Assembly: GCA_016219425.1 (NCBI GenBank)
Contig: JACRNB010000012.1
Coordinates: 124,001-188,000, forward strand
Reading direction: 5' to 3'
Length of the DNA stretch: 64,000 bases
Origin: Betaproteobacteria bacterium
Lineage (GTDB): Bacteria > Pseudomonadota > Gammaproteobacteria > Burkholderiales > Thiobacillaceae
Position numbers and translations under genes: made by a program. Under the pieces are notes generated by a model. That model did not search any database and had not been told where the DNA came from. It was given only the letters and a program-made list of their open reading frames with translations. Below, in pieces: positions 53,604 to 61,383 of the stretch. The stretch's first letter is position 1; each line of letters begins with the position of its first letter.

Positions 53604-54535
53604 CCGAAGCCCTCGCCATCCTCGCCCTGCTGGGCCTGCCCCGCGCCCAGCAGAACGAACGCTCCGCCCTGTGTCTGCTGGCGCTGCTCGACCTCACGCC
53701 GGAAAAACCCTGGGCCAAGGCCGGCAACCCCCTGCTGGGCATCACCCCCATGATGGAATTCAGCCGTACCCACTATGGCAAGGACTACGCCCCCAACACC
53801 CGCGAGACCTTTCGCCGCCAGACCATGCACCCGTTCATCGCGGCGGGCCTTGCCCTCTACAACCCGGACCAGCCAGACCGCCCGGTGAACAGCCCCAAGG
53901 CCGTGTACCAGATCGAACCAGCCGCCCTGGCCCTGCTTCGCACCTACGGCGCGCGCCCCTGGAAGAACCGGCTGGCGGCCTACCTCGCCCAGCGCGAAGG
54001 CCTGGCCGCGCGATACGCCCAACCCCGCGAGACCGCCCGCATCCCGGTACGCATCGCCGAAGGCCATGAAATCCGCCTGAGCCCCGGCGAACACAGCGCC
54101 CTCAACAAGGCCATCATCGAAGAATTCGCCGCGCGCTTCGTACCCGGCGGCACACTCATCTACGCCGGAGATACCGGGGACAAATGGGGCTACTTCGATG
54201 AACCCGCACTACGCAACCTGGGGGTAGTAGTGGACGCCCACGGCAAGATGCCGGATGCGGTGGTGCTGGACCCGCAACGGAACTGGCTCATCCTGGCCGA
54301 AGCCGTCACCAGCCACGGCCCGGTGGATGGCAAACGCCACGACGAACTGGCGCACCTGTTTGCTGCTTCGAGCGCGGGATTGGTCTTCGTCACCGCCTTC
54401 CCGAATCGCGGAATCATGGCCCGCTATGTAGCCGAGATCGCCTGGGAAACCGAAGTCTGGGTCGCAGATGCGCCTGGGCATTTGATCCACTTCAACGGGT
54501 CTCGGTTTTTGGGGCCGTATCGTGATGGCGGGTAG
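53588..54535 (+). CDS. BsuBI/PstI-family type II restriction endonuclease
   Basis: This 315-residue protein has a family-specific N-terminal winged domain (NPLLGITPMMEFSRTHYGKD, ETFRRQTMHPFIAAGLALYN). The C-terminal nuclease core contains GKMPDAVVLDPQRNWLILAE and AVTSHGPVDGKRHDELAHLF, the PD...E-type centre of BsuBI/PstI enzymes that cut within CTGCAG. ATG 53588 lies within the 3' end of the methyltransferase gene. The R-M pair is complete and both frames are open, so the system is probably active. Confidence 0.94.
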   Translation: MPPRLTEALAILALLGLPRAQQNERSALCLLALLDLTPEKPWAKAGNPLLGITPMMEFSRTHYGKDYAPNTRETFRRQTMHPFIAAGLALYNPDQPDRPVNSPKAVYQIEPAALALLRTYGARPWKNRLAAYLAQREGLAARYAQPRETARIPVRIAEGHEIRLSPGEHSALNKAIIEEFAARFVPGGTLIYAGDTGDKWGYFDEPALRNLGVVVDAHGKMPDAVVLDPQRNWLILAEAVTSHGPVDGKRHDELAHLFAASSAGLVFVTAFPNRGIMARYVAEIAWETEVWVADAPGHLIHFNGSRFLGPYRDGG

Positions 54536-54771
54536 TGGCGGGATGAACCCATGGCAAGAATCGTGAGATCGGAGTCAGGATTCATTCCAGGGGTGGGAGG
54601 CTGCGTGATCTTCATTTCCCGACTTAGAATCGGTTATGTACCAGGGCTGACGGATGAGATAGATCTGTGATGGGGAATATGAGCCTAGCCCCTTTAACCA
54701 CCTTTAACCACGCCCCTTTAACCACTCACCTTTAACCACTCAAAAGTCAATAACATGAAAAAGGGCAAATC
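54536..54771. repeat. Gap with four CTTTAACCAC direct repeats
   Basis: Copies of CTTTAACCAC lie at 54693-54702, 54703-54712, 54717-54726 and 54731-54740, with start-to-start spacings of 10, 14 and 14 nt. They end about 30 nt upstream of the AT-rich kinase gene. The array could be a regulator-binding array, an iteron-like recombination remnant, or slippage. No gene is seen in this gap, which marks the sharp drop in GC content. Confidence 0.85.
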
Positions 54772-56529
54772 ATGGACTACTTAAGCTTCGCGAGCGACAT
54801 ACTAGAAGCGTCGAACGACTGCTCAAAAAAATCCCCATCCTCGATATTAATAACACTAATGAAACACCTGCCAATCAAGGCATGCTCATTTTATTCGTAT
54901 GGCGATATCGAAGAAAGACTTTCACTTCGAGCCCAAGTAGGATTGAGTTATGACGGCTACAAAAGCTTTCAACTACCTCTTGACTCAACTGCCGGCGAGT
55001 CAGTAACAACAAGAAACACAAGGTATCATCATAACGTTGAAGAGCTGAACAACTACAGAGACAAGGGGCTATTAAATAAATTTTCCCTACGCGCCATCAT
55101 AACAGTGCCAATAATAAAAAACGGCTGCTCTGTTCTTGGGATGAGACAAGTTTGCAATCCAGTAGTTGGAGTAATATGCCTATACCCGAACGATAAACTA
55201 TCAGAAATCGAAACAAACGGTCTTCTGTTAATAGCGAATAATATTTCAAACATCATTGCGCAAACATACATTCACTCTGTGAATTATGACCAACTCAGAA
55301 TTCGCGGTGAGATATTTGAGTTTGCACTATCATCAACCGATCTATCAAGTTTTTGCCACAGGCTATCCGTATTATTAAAAAGAAACTGGGGCTACGAGGG
55401 CGTATCAATCTTCTTATTCGACGAAAGATCGAAAACCATAAAACTTAAAGGCACCACAGGCTTAAACGAAAAATACGTAAAATCAAAGACGTTTTATAGA
55501 TTAGATGAGGACGAAGATATTACTAACGCCTTTGTCACAGGCGAAATACTCCTCCGAGGCACCGAGGGAGGGGAAAAGAAATACAGCAAATACACCGAAT
55601 ACATTCCAAGCGACTTAATAGCTTCAATTAACATTCCAGTTTTTGAGCCCAAAACCCCCTATACAACAGCCAGTCGCGCCATTGGCGTTATGCGTATAAC
55701 AAACAGCACACTAGCGCACAACAATATAAACGAAGCAGTGACATTTGGCTGGGAAGACATACAATTGCTTTCATTTGTGGCATCAGTTATAGGCGTTATC
55801 ACCCACCTATACAGCAAAGTATCAAGAATGACCGAGGATTTCGAGCGTGCAATCCACGGAATTCAGAACAATTTGCTGTTTGTGAACACAAGCCTAAATC
55901 AACTAATAGAGAGGGGCGAGGTCCAGGAAAAAATCCACCCTAGGTTTATTCATCACATGCCAGATTGCATCGACCATATCGAGGCCCTGGGTTGGCAAAT
56001 TGAGCGCTTTATTCACGGAAAAAACCCAGGAACCATAGAGTGCAAAGAAACGAAGATTGCCGGAGATGTTTTAGTTAAGCTAATGGCAATATACAAGAGC
56101 ATGAGCAAAACTTTTAATGTGGCCACCGATGGCTCACCAATGTTTGATTTTTCAAAAATTCAGAATATACCAACGGTTTATGGTGACGCTGAGGCATTGA
56201 CTACGGTGTTTAGAAACCTGACCGAGAATTCAGTAAAATACTCCCACAGAGACCTGCCTTTAAGAGTTAGGATCGAATGGAAAGTCCATAACGACGTGCT
56301 AAAGTTGGATTTTATTGACAATGGAATTGGCATAGATGACGTGGATGTTGACTATATATTTGCTGAGGGTTATAAAGCAGAAAGCGCCATGAGAAGGCAA
56401 ACCGTTGGGGCGGGCTTGGGGCTGTTTCAGTGCAAAAGAATACTGGAACAAATGAAGGGGGACATCGCTTTGAGCAGCAGACACAACCCTACTATTTTTA
56501 CAATTTCACTAAGCATTTGGAGCTCCTGA
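54772..56529 (+). CDS. Double-GAF histidine kinase (AT-rich, likely acquired)
   Basis: This 585-residue soluble kinase has GAF-like domain 1 at about 25-165 (KACSFYSYGDIEERLSLRAQ) and GAF-like domain 2 at about 180-345 (YEGVSIFLFDERSKTIKLKG, RAIGVMRITNSTLA). A helical dimerisation region has a candidate phospho-His362 in FERAIHGIQNNLLFV. The HATPase domain has an N-box with Asn486 (FRNLTENSVKYSHRDL), G1 box DNGIGIDD and G2 box GAGLGLFQCKRILEQMKGD. No membrane segment is present, so it senses a cytoplasmic signal. Base composition and codon use (AAA, ATA, AAT) are far more AT-rich than neighbours. It is followed after 1 nt by a receiver gene. Confidence 0.88.
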   Translation: MDYLSFASDILEASNDCSKKSPSSILITLMKHLPIKACSFYSYGDIEERLSLRAQVGLSYDGYKSFQLPLDSTAGESVTTRNTRYHHNVEELNNYRDKGLLNKFSLRAIITVPIIKNGCSVLGMRQVCNPVVGVICLYPNDKLSEIETNGLLLIANNISNIIAQTYIHSVNYDQLRIRGEIFEFALSSTDLSSFCHRLSVLLKRNWGYEGVSIFLFDERSKTIKLKGTTGLNEKYVKSKTFYRLDEDEDITNAFVTGEILLRGTEGGEKKYSKYTEYIPSDLIASINIPVFEPKTPYTTASRAIGVMRITNSTLAHNNINEAVTFGWEDIQLLSFVASVIGVITHLYSKVSRMTEDFERAIHGIQNNLLFVNTSLNQLIERGEVQEKIHPRFIHHMPDCIDHIEALGWQIERFIHGKNPGTIECKETKIAGDVLVKLMAIYKSMSKTFNVATDGSPMFDFSKIQNIPTVYGDAEALTTVFRNLTENSVKYSHRDLPLRVRIEWKVHNDVLKLDFIDNGIGIDDVDVDYIFAEGYKAESAMRRQTVGAGLGLFQCKRILEQMKGDIALSSRHNPTIFTISLSIWSS

Positions 56530-56530
56530 T

Positions 56531-56977
56531 ATGATATATATTGTTGATGAGGATGTTGTACAGCTCAGGCCCTACGCTATTGAATTGGAAATACGGGGTT
56601 ATGAAGTCAAGCAAATCGACAACGCAGACGCGGCTTACGAACTACTAAGAACCGCCGACAATATTGAGCTGGCTTTGATTGATGTAATGTTATCCGCTGA
56701 GTCTGTTGAAAAGAGCATATTTTCGCGCGAACGCACTGGAGACTTCATCAAAACAGGACTGGTTCTTTTCGAGGAATTAACATTTGCCAACCCAAAGTAT
56801 TTCCCGGGGCGGGCTGCATTTCTTAGCATGGGCACAATGGATTGGCTCGTAAAAGAGATTACCGGTGTTTCAGAAAAATACAAGGTGCCTTATTTGCGAA
56901 AACGAGACTATAGGCGCCCCATGGCCTTTGGCGATAAAGTCGAATCCCTTATCAATAACAACCTAATTGCGCCATGA
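56531..56977 (+). CDS. Atypical stand-alone receiver-domain protein
   Basis: This 148-residue protein has the receiver-domain landmarks: acidic pocket in MIYIVDEDVV (Asp6/Asp8), phospho-acceptor Asp51 in ELALIDVML, a Ser/Thr in AAFLSMGTMDW, and Lys124 near VPYLRKRDYRRP. After strand 3 there is an unusual insert of about 20-30 residues (SAESVEKSIFSRERTGDFIK), and no output domain follows. It is likely the phosphorylation partner of the upstream kinase. It overlaps the next gene by ATGA, so the three form a coupled operon. AT-rich like the kinase. Confidence 0.82.
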   Translation: MIYIVDEDVVQLRPYAIELEIRGYEVKQIDNADAAYELLRTADNIELALIDVMLSAESVEKSIFSRERTGDFIKTGLVLFEELTFANPKYFPGRAAFLSMGTMDWLVKEITGVSEKYKVPYLRKRDYRRPMAFGDKVESLINNNLIAP

Positions 56978-57480
56978 CTACCGAGAATTTTATAGCCATT
57001 ATTGGTGTCAACCTGGCAATAATATCAATATTCTCTGCCGTATTGATTTCCCATTTTAATGGGCGCATCAAAAAGAGAGGAAAGGATATTGACCGGATTA
57101 GTAACGTCTTGTGCAGACAGGAGTTACAAATTAACGCCTTCTCGGAAATCGTTAAAGATTCAAGCATACGCGCACTTACTCACGAACTGGCATTTGGCAG
57201 ATTGCTAGCCTGCCCCTGCGTAGATGGCGCCATCGCACAAAGAATTTTGTTGGCATTTGATAAAAACAACAATGATCACGATAGAGTAATAAATGAAATG
57301 TTTCTTTTTAGCACGAATGCACCGCACAAACTAGCCGCTTATAGGCAGCTAAGCGAGAGTTGCGGAAATTCCCGCAGCATCGTCTTGATGAATGAGGCCG
57401 CCGCACACGAACCTAACTGTGATAAAGATATTTACAGCAATTGTATTAGGCGTTTACTTTCAAGATTGGACACCACTTAG
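56974..57480 (+). CDS. Membrane-anchored protein of unknown function (third gene of AT-rich cassette)
   Basis: This 168-residue protein has one N-terminal membrane helix (FIAIIGVNLAIISIFSAVLI), then a basic juxtamembrane stretch (NGRIKKRGKDIDRISNVLCR) and a helical cytoplasmic region. The family is not recognised. Notable residues are paired cysteines in LLACPCVDGAIAQRIL and further Cys later. It is translationally coupled to the receiver gene. In a signalling or defence reading it would be the effector or output at the membrane, but nothing in the sequence proves this. The composition is as AT-rich as the two genes before it. Confidence 0.75.
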   Translation: MTTENFIAIIGVNLAIISIFSAVLISHFNGRIKKRGKDIDRISNVLCRQELQINAFSEIVKDSSIRALTHELAFGRLLACPCVDGAIAQRILLAFDKNNNDHDRVINEMFLFSTNAPHKLAAYRQLSESCGNSRSIVLMNEAAAHEPNCDKDIYSNCIRRLLSRLDTT

Positions 57481-57542
57481 AGCAACCCAAATCCAAATAG
57501 GTCTGAGCATATGGCACTAAGCTCAACCCATGAGAGCAAAAT

Positions 57543-57664
57543 TGGCTCTTTCGCGATTCGAGTGAAGAAAGCGGGTTTCCGAGGGCTGGAGCAAGCGCGC
57601 CGGCAACCGAGTCAAGGGCGGGCAGGCGGGTTATGGCTCTTTCGCGATTCGAGTGAAGAAAGCG
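57543..57664. repeat. 31-bp perfect direct repeat flanking 60 nt
   Basis: A perfect 31-bp repeat (57543-57573 and 57634-57664) starts TGGCTCTTTCGCGATTCGAG and ends AGAAAGCG, with 60 nt between the copies. It occupies the gap right after the AT-rich cassette and marks the return to GC-rich DNA. Possible recombination scar or attachment-like site. No gene is visible in 57481-57755. Confidence 0.85.
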
Positions 57665-57755
57665 TGCGTAACTAAAGGGGCCAGTGTCGATATTTCCCAT
57701 CAAAGCCGCCGATCCATTTTTTGATTTCACCTATATGGTTCGTGCAACGAATGAA

Positions 57756-58082
57756 TTATTCAAACAACGTCGCCACCCTCGCCAGCACTTCGTCCAATAT
57801 CGGCGCGGGCAGGGTATCGACCTTCCTGCCATGCCGCGCCGTCAGGTCCAATACTCGGGGTTGATCGCAGCGCACGACGCCCGTGGTCTTGATGCCTGTT
57901 ATCGGCACGGCGAAACCGATGCGGCGGGCGAATTCACCGCCGTTGGTGATCGGCAGTACCACCGGCAGCTTGGTGGCCTCGTTGAATTCCCCCGGTGAAA
58001 CGATCAGGACCGGGCGGCTGCCGCTTTGTTCATGTCCCGCCGTGGGGTCGAGGGTCACCAGGTAGATATCGCCCCGCTTCAT
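57756..58082 (-). CDS. mazF: MazF/PemK-family mRNA interferase toxin
   Basis: This 108-residue toxin starts MKRGDIYLVTLDPTAGHEQS, then GSRPVLIVSPGEFNEATKLP, VVLPITNGGEFARRIGFAVP and GVVRCDQPRVLDLTARHGR. These match MazF/PemK fully, including the conserved Arg in SRPVLIV and the Thr/Ser site region. It cleaves mRNA at short motifs. The ATG overlaps the stop of the MazE-like antitoxin gene by 4 nt. The frame is intact. Confidence 0.95.
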   Translation of the reverse strand: MKRGDIYLVTLDPTAGHEQSGSRPVLIVSPGEFNEATKLPVVLPITNGGEFARRIGFAVPITGIKTTGVVRCDQPRVLDLTARHGRKVDTLPAPILDEVLARVATLFE

Positions 58083-58336
58083 AGCAACTCGCCGCCCGTG
58101 GCCGGGGCGTCCACCCATTCGCGTTCCTCGGCGGGTTGCGTCTGGGAATAGTCCGAGGCAGCCAGGAGTTCCGCCAGGGTGTAGCGCGGTCGAGGCTTGG
58201 GATCGACGACCAGACAGCCGTTGTCGACGCTCAAGCCTACGGTGGAGCCGACTTGCAGATGGAGCTGATCGAGAAAGGCGGGGGGGACAGTCAACATGAC
58301 CGATCCGCCGACTTTGCGCAGGTTGGTCGAGTGCAT
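58079..58336 (-). CDS. mazE: AbrB/MazE-family antitoxin
   Basis: This 85-residue protein has an N-terminal swapped-hairpin AbrB domain (NLRKVGGSVMLTVPPAFLDQ, LHLQVGSTVGLSVDNGCLVV). The tail (LAELLAASDYSQTQPAEERE) should wrap the MazF toxin. ATG 58336 was chosen over a TTG at 58342. Upstream lies an AT-rich palindrome (58356-58375) that is the likely operator. Confidence 0.92.
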   Translation of the reverse strand: MHSTNLRKVGGSVMLTVPPAFLDQLHLQVGSTVGLSVDNGCLVVDPKPRPRYTLAELLAASDYSQTQPAEEREWVDAPATGGELL

Positions 58337-58355
58337 GAGCAATTTCCAGTAGGAA

Positions 58356-58375
58356 TGTTATATGTTTGTATAACA
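58356..58375 (-). promoter_or_regulatory. mazEF operator/-10 palindrome
   Basis: TGTTATA-TGTTTG-TATAACA is a perfect 7-bp dyad 20 nt upstream of the antitoxin ATG. On the minus strand it includes TATAAC, a plausible -10. The remaining gap to 58524 shows no further signal. Confidence 0.7.
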
Positions 58376-58524
58376 CCAATCCCTACGGCTGGCAATTCTT
58401 ACCAAGAGGGCTGAGCAAACGCAGCCCGGACGAAGGCCAAAGGTCAAAATCCGGGGTCTTGGGCGTTTTGCGATGTGAATCCTGGATTTCGTTTCACTGC
58501 ATCCAGGCTACGACACTTTCCGAC

Positions 58525-58896
58525 TCAATGCGCCAGCCGCGCCGCCAATCCCATTTGTTCGCTCACCGCCAAAAGGCGCTTGTCTCGCGTCCATAACGTC
58601 GTTCCAGGCGTGAGGCGGGCGGCGGCTAACAGGTGGGCGTCGATGTAGCCGATACCCAGGCCATACAGCGCCTGGGCTTCGATGAACCCCAGCATCTCTT
58701 TTTCGGTGGCCGGGGTGGCGGCGGGTAGGTTGCACAGGTTGGTCAGGACGTCATGCCGGTTCTTGAGATGGCCCAAGGCCAGTTCGCCGACCACATAGGG
58801 GTGCACAAGGACTTGTCCGGATTCCAGCAGCCCGACCAGCACCGGGTCCGACTGGCGCAGGTGGTCAATCCAGACCGAGGTGTCCACCAGGATCAT
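58525..58896 (-). CDS. vapC: VapC-family PIN toxin
   Basis: This 123-residue PIN ribonuclease starts MILVDTSVWIDHLRQSD with the first catalytic Asp, then HPYVVGELALGHLKNR with Glu, and LGIGYIDAHLLAAARLTPG and LWTRDKRLLAVSEQMG with the distal acidic residues. All four acidic positions are present, so activity is likely. Targets of VapC enzymes include tRNAs and rRNA; this one is unknown. Overlaps the antitoxin by ATGA. Confidence 0.95.
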   Translation of the reverse strand: MILVDTSVWIDHLRQSDPVLVGLLESGQVLVHPYVVGELALGHLKNRHDVLTNLCNLPAATPATEKEMLGFIEAQALYGLGIGYIDAHLLAAARLTPGTTLWTRDKRLLAVSEQMGLAARLAH

Positions 58897-59084
58897 GCCG
58901 TTTGCCGCCGGGGGATGGGCTCAAGTTGCGGTTCGGAACCGCCCAGCCGCGCCAGGCGTTTGGCGCTTTCGCGCTGGATCAAGGCTTGCAGGGCTTCGCG
59001 TACCAGGGCGGTTTTCTCACCAAGGCCGGTGAGGGACTGGGCTTGCGCGAGCAGTTCGTCATCCAGGTTCAGGGTCGTTCTCAT
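58893..59084 (-). CDS. vapB: VapB-type antitoxin
   Basis: This 63-residue ribbon-helix-helix protein starts MRTTLNLDDELLAQAQSLTG and continues LGEKTALVREALQALIQRES. This is the classical VapB type that opens with an arginine-threonine-threonine-leucine strand. The C-terminal tail (RLARLGGSEPQLEPIPRRQ) should neutralise VapC. The palindrome at 59118-59133 is the probable autoregulatory site. Confidence 0.93.
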   Translation of the reverse strand: MRTTLNLDDELLAQAQSLTGLGEKTALVREALQALIQRESAKRLARLGGSEPQLEPIPRRQTA

Positions 59085-59117
59085 TGCGCCATCCAGGTAT
59101 CGTGATGCACGAAGCGT

Positions 59118-59133
59118 AGCATCAAATGATGCT
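59118..59133 (-). promoter_or_regulatory. vapBC operator palindrome
   Basis: AGCATCA-AA-TGATGCT is a perfect dyad 34 nt upstream of the vapB ATG, with an adjacent GTGATGCAC half-like sequence. This fits autorepression by a ribbon-helix-helix antitoxin. Confidence 0.7.
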
Positions 59134-59267
59134 TATTCTGTATGGTTGATTTCCCCCCATCGACCCAAGGGGGGCGGGTAAAACGGGTTCTTCGATGAGC
59201 CCCAGTGTCGCTATATTCCCCACAACCCCTCACCCCTCCCCCCCCACCCCCCAATCCGCCCGATTTC

Positions 59268-59717
59268 ATGACCCCCATGCTCGCCACCTCCGACATCACC
59301 GGCATTGCCCACGTCATTCAACTGGCGGTGGCCCCCGTTTTCCTGCTGACAGGCATCGCCGGGTTGTTGTCGGTGCTGGTGAACCGGTTGGGGCGGGTGG
59401 TGGATCGGTTCCGCACCTTGCATGGCCGGGTGGCGGAGCTTCAGGGTGCAGCGCGGGAGTCGGTGGAGTCGGAAATGGCGGTGCTGGGACGGCGCACCTG
59501 GTTTATCCATCGGGCCATCGCCTTGTGCACCGGCAGTGCGTTGTTGGTCTGCATGGTCATCGCCACCTTGTTCATCGGCTCCCTGGTCCGGTTGGAGGCG
59601 TCGATGATCATCGCCACGCTGTTTATCCTGGCCATGGTTTCGCTGGTGGTGGGCCTGCTGTTCTTTTTGCGCGAGATCCATCTGTCCACCGGCTATATCC
59701 ATGTGCTGCCGCGTTGA
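59268..59717 (+). CDS. DUF2721 membrane protein
   Basis: This 149-residue protein has an N-terminal segment ITGIAHVIQLAVAPVFLLTG that begins a membrane helix. A cytoplasmic loop follows with LSVLVNRLGRVVDRFRTLHG, and two more helices (IALCTGSALLVCMVIATLFI and ASMIIATLFILAMVSLVVGL). This matches the DUF2721 family, whose function is unknown. ATG 59268 was chosen because the frame upstream is a proline-rich low-complexity stretch. Confidence 0.88.
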   Translation: MTPMLATSDITGIAHVIQLAVAPVFLLTGIAGLLSVLVNRLGRVVDRFRTLHGRVAELQGAARESVESEMAVLGRRTWFIHRAIALCTGSALLVCMVIATLFIGSLVRLEASMIIATLFILAMVSLVVGLLFFLREIHLSTGYIHVLPR

Positions 59718-59797
59718 TTCAAAGGGGGGCTCCCGATCCATCGCATCCAGCAATACCAACGACACTCCAACGACGCCCCCGCAAGGAAGACCAGGAA

Positions 59798-61201
59798 ATG
59801 CCCGATAGCCATGGACCCCGCCAAACCCCCGGCGTTTACATCACTGAAATGTCCGCCTTCCCCAACGGCATCGTCGGTGTGCAAACCGACGTTCCGGTTT
59901 TCATCGGCTACACCCAGCAGGCTCAAGACCCGATCAGTCACAAGTCCCTCTGCCAGCGGCCCATCTCCATTGCCTCGCTGGCGGACTATCAAGCCTTTTT
60001 TGGCCAGGGTTTTCGTCCGACCTTCCAACTGACGCCCGCCAGCCAGGGCGACTACGACATCGCCGCGCCCGGCCCCGAGTTCTTCAAGCTGGTTCAGACC
60101 CCGGACACCGCCTTCCACCTTTACAACGCGGTGCGGCTGTTCTTCGCCAATGGCGGCGGTTCGTGTGATGTGGTGTCCTGCGGCCAGTACCACGGCGGCC
60201 CCATCCGGCTGGCGGATCTGCAAGCGGGTCTGGAGGCCAGCGCTCAGGCGCTCGGCCCTTCCATGGTGGTGATCCCGGATGCCTGTCTGCTCCCCCCCGA
60301 CGCGTACGCCACCCTGGTTGCCGCAACCTTGAAGCAGTGCGCCGCGTTGCAGGACCGGGTTGCCATCCTCGATCTGTGCGGCTGTACCGACCCGGCCAAC
60401 TGGAGCCCGGCTTCTATCCAGGCTCAGGCGGACGCCTTTTATGCGGCGGTGGGGGATTGCGCCGGGGCTTACAGCTATGGCGCGGCCTATTTCCCGGCCC
60501 TCAAGACCTCCGTCGTGGCGGCGGAGGAGGTGGATTTCCCCTGCCTTGACCTCCTCACGCCCGGTTCCGCCACCGCCGCCCTGCGGGCCGAGATCGAACA
60601 GGTGATCCTGGATCGCCTGAACGTATGCCCTGCGAGCGGGGCCATGGCGGGCATCTGGGCGCGGAACGACCAGAGCGACGGGGTGTGGAACGCGCCGTCC
60701 GATATGGCGCTGAACCAGGTGACGGCGCTTGCCGTCACGCTTACGGATGCGGATCAGGAGCCGCTTAACACGCCCATCAATGGCTTGGCCATCAACGCGA
60801 TCCGCGATTTCCCGAACCGCGGCCCGATGGTCTGGGGCGCGCGCACCCTGGACGGCAACAGCAACGACTACCGCTACATCCAGGTGCGCCGCACGCTGAT
60901 CTACATCGAGCAGTCCATCAAGGCCGGGCTCCAGTCCCATGTGTTCGCAGCCAATGACGCCACCACCTGGACGGGGGTCACCTCCGAGATCACGAGCTTT
61001 CTCACCGGGCTGTGGACCCAGGGCGGGTTGATGGGCGCCACGGCCTCGGACGCCTTTGCCGTGCAATGCGGCCTGGGCAGCACGATGACGGCGCAGGACA
61101 TCCTGGACGGTTACATGGTCGTCTCCGTCGCCTTGCAGATGATCCATCCCGGCGAATTCATCGCGCTGACCTTCAAACAGTTGATGCCGGCAGGCTCCTA
61201 G
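59798..61201 (+). CDS. Contractile tail sheath protein, eCIS/phage-like, without neighbours
   Basis: This 467-residue protein starts with RQTPGVYITEMSAFPNGIVG then VQTDVPVFIGYTQQAQDPIS, the N-terminal pattern of sheath proteins of extracellular contractile injection systems (eCIS) and related phage tails. The C-terminal sheath domain has NAIRDFPNRGPMVWGARTLD, YRYIQVRRTLIYIEQSIKAG and the end segment EFIALTFKQLMPA. Length fits short sheaths. AAGGAAG and AGGAA precede ATG 59798. No tube, baseplate, spike or ATPase gene is visible nearby, so it is an orphan in this window. It may belong to a dispersed system or have been recruited for another use. Confidence 0.9.
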   Translation: MPDSHGPRQTPGVYITEMSAFPNGIVGVQTDVPVFIGYTQQAQDPISHKSLCQRPISIASLADYQAFFGQGFRPTFQLTPASQGDYDIAAPGPEFFKLVQTPDTAFHLYNAVRLFFANGGGSCDVVSCGQYHGGPIRLADLQAGLEASAQALGPSMVVIPDACLLPPDAYATLVAATLKQCAALQDRVAILDLCGCTDPANWSPASIQAQADAFYAAVGDCAGAYSYGAAYFPALKTSVVAAEEVDFPCLDLLTPGSATAALRAEIEQVILDRLNVCPASGAMAGIWARNDQSDGVWNAPSDMALNQVTALAVTLTDADQEPLNTPINGLAINAIRDFPNRGPMVWGARTLDGNSNDYRYIQVRRTLIYIEQSIKAGLQSHVFAANDATTWTGVTSEITSFLTGLWTQGGLMGATASDAFAVQCGLGSTMTAQDILDGYMVVSVALQMIHPGEFIALTFKQLMPAGS

Positions 61202-61206
61202 GGCGG

Positions 61207-61307
61207 CCTCGAAAAAACCTGGATTCGTCATTCCTGCGCAAGCGGGAGCCCAGTGAAATCGACAACCTGGATTCCCGCTTGCGCGGGAATGACGGGTTTT
61301 TCGAGGC
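61207..61307. repeat. Pair of inverted dRS3-like palindromes
   Basis: Copy A (61207-61253) starts CCTCGAAAAAACCTGG. Copy B (61261-61307) ends GACGGGTTTTTCGAGGC, with TTCCCGC...GCGGGAA cores. The two are largely complementary, so the whole 100 nt can fold as one long hairpin between the sheath gene and ppx. Same family as 23961-24008 and 26001-26057. Confidence 0.85.
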
Positions 61308-61383
61308 GCTCCTAGGCGCCTGCCGGGCCCCGCCCATCGCCCTGTTACCATCCCCGGCCTCCGCATCCGCAATCGCCTTCGCC

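Noticed and set aside
57543-57664. CRISPR array (31-bp repeat seen twice)
   Set aside because: Only two copies, a 60-nt spacer (too long), and no cas genes nearby.
59195-59797. Plus-strand extension of the sheath gene upstream of ATG 59798
   Set aside because: It overlaps the DUF2721 gene in another frame and has no sheath similarity before RQTPGVYI.
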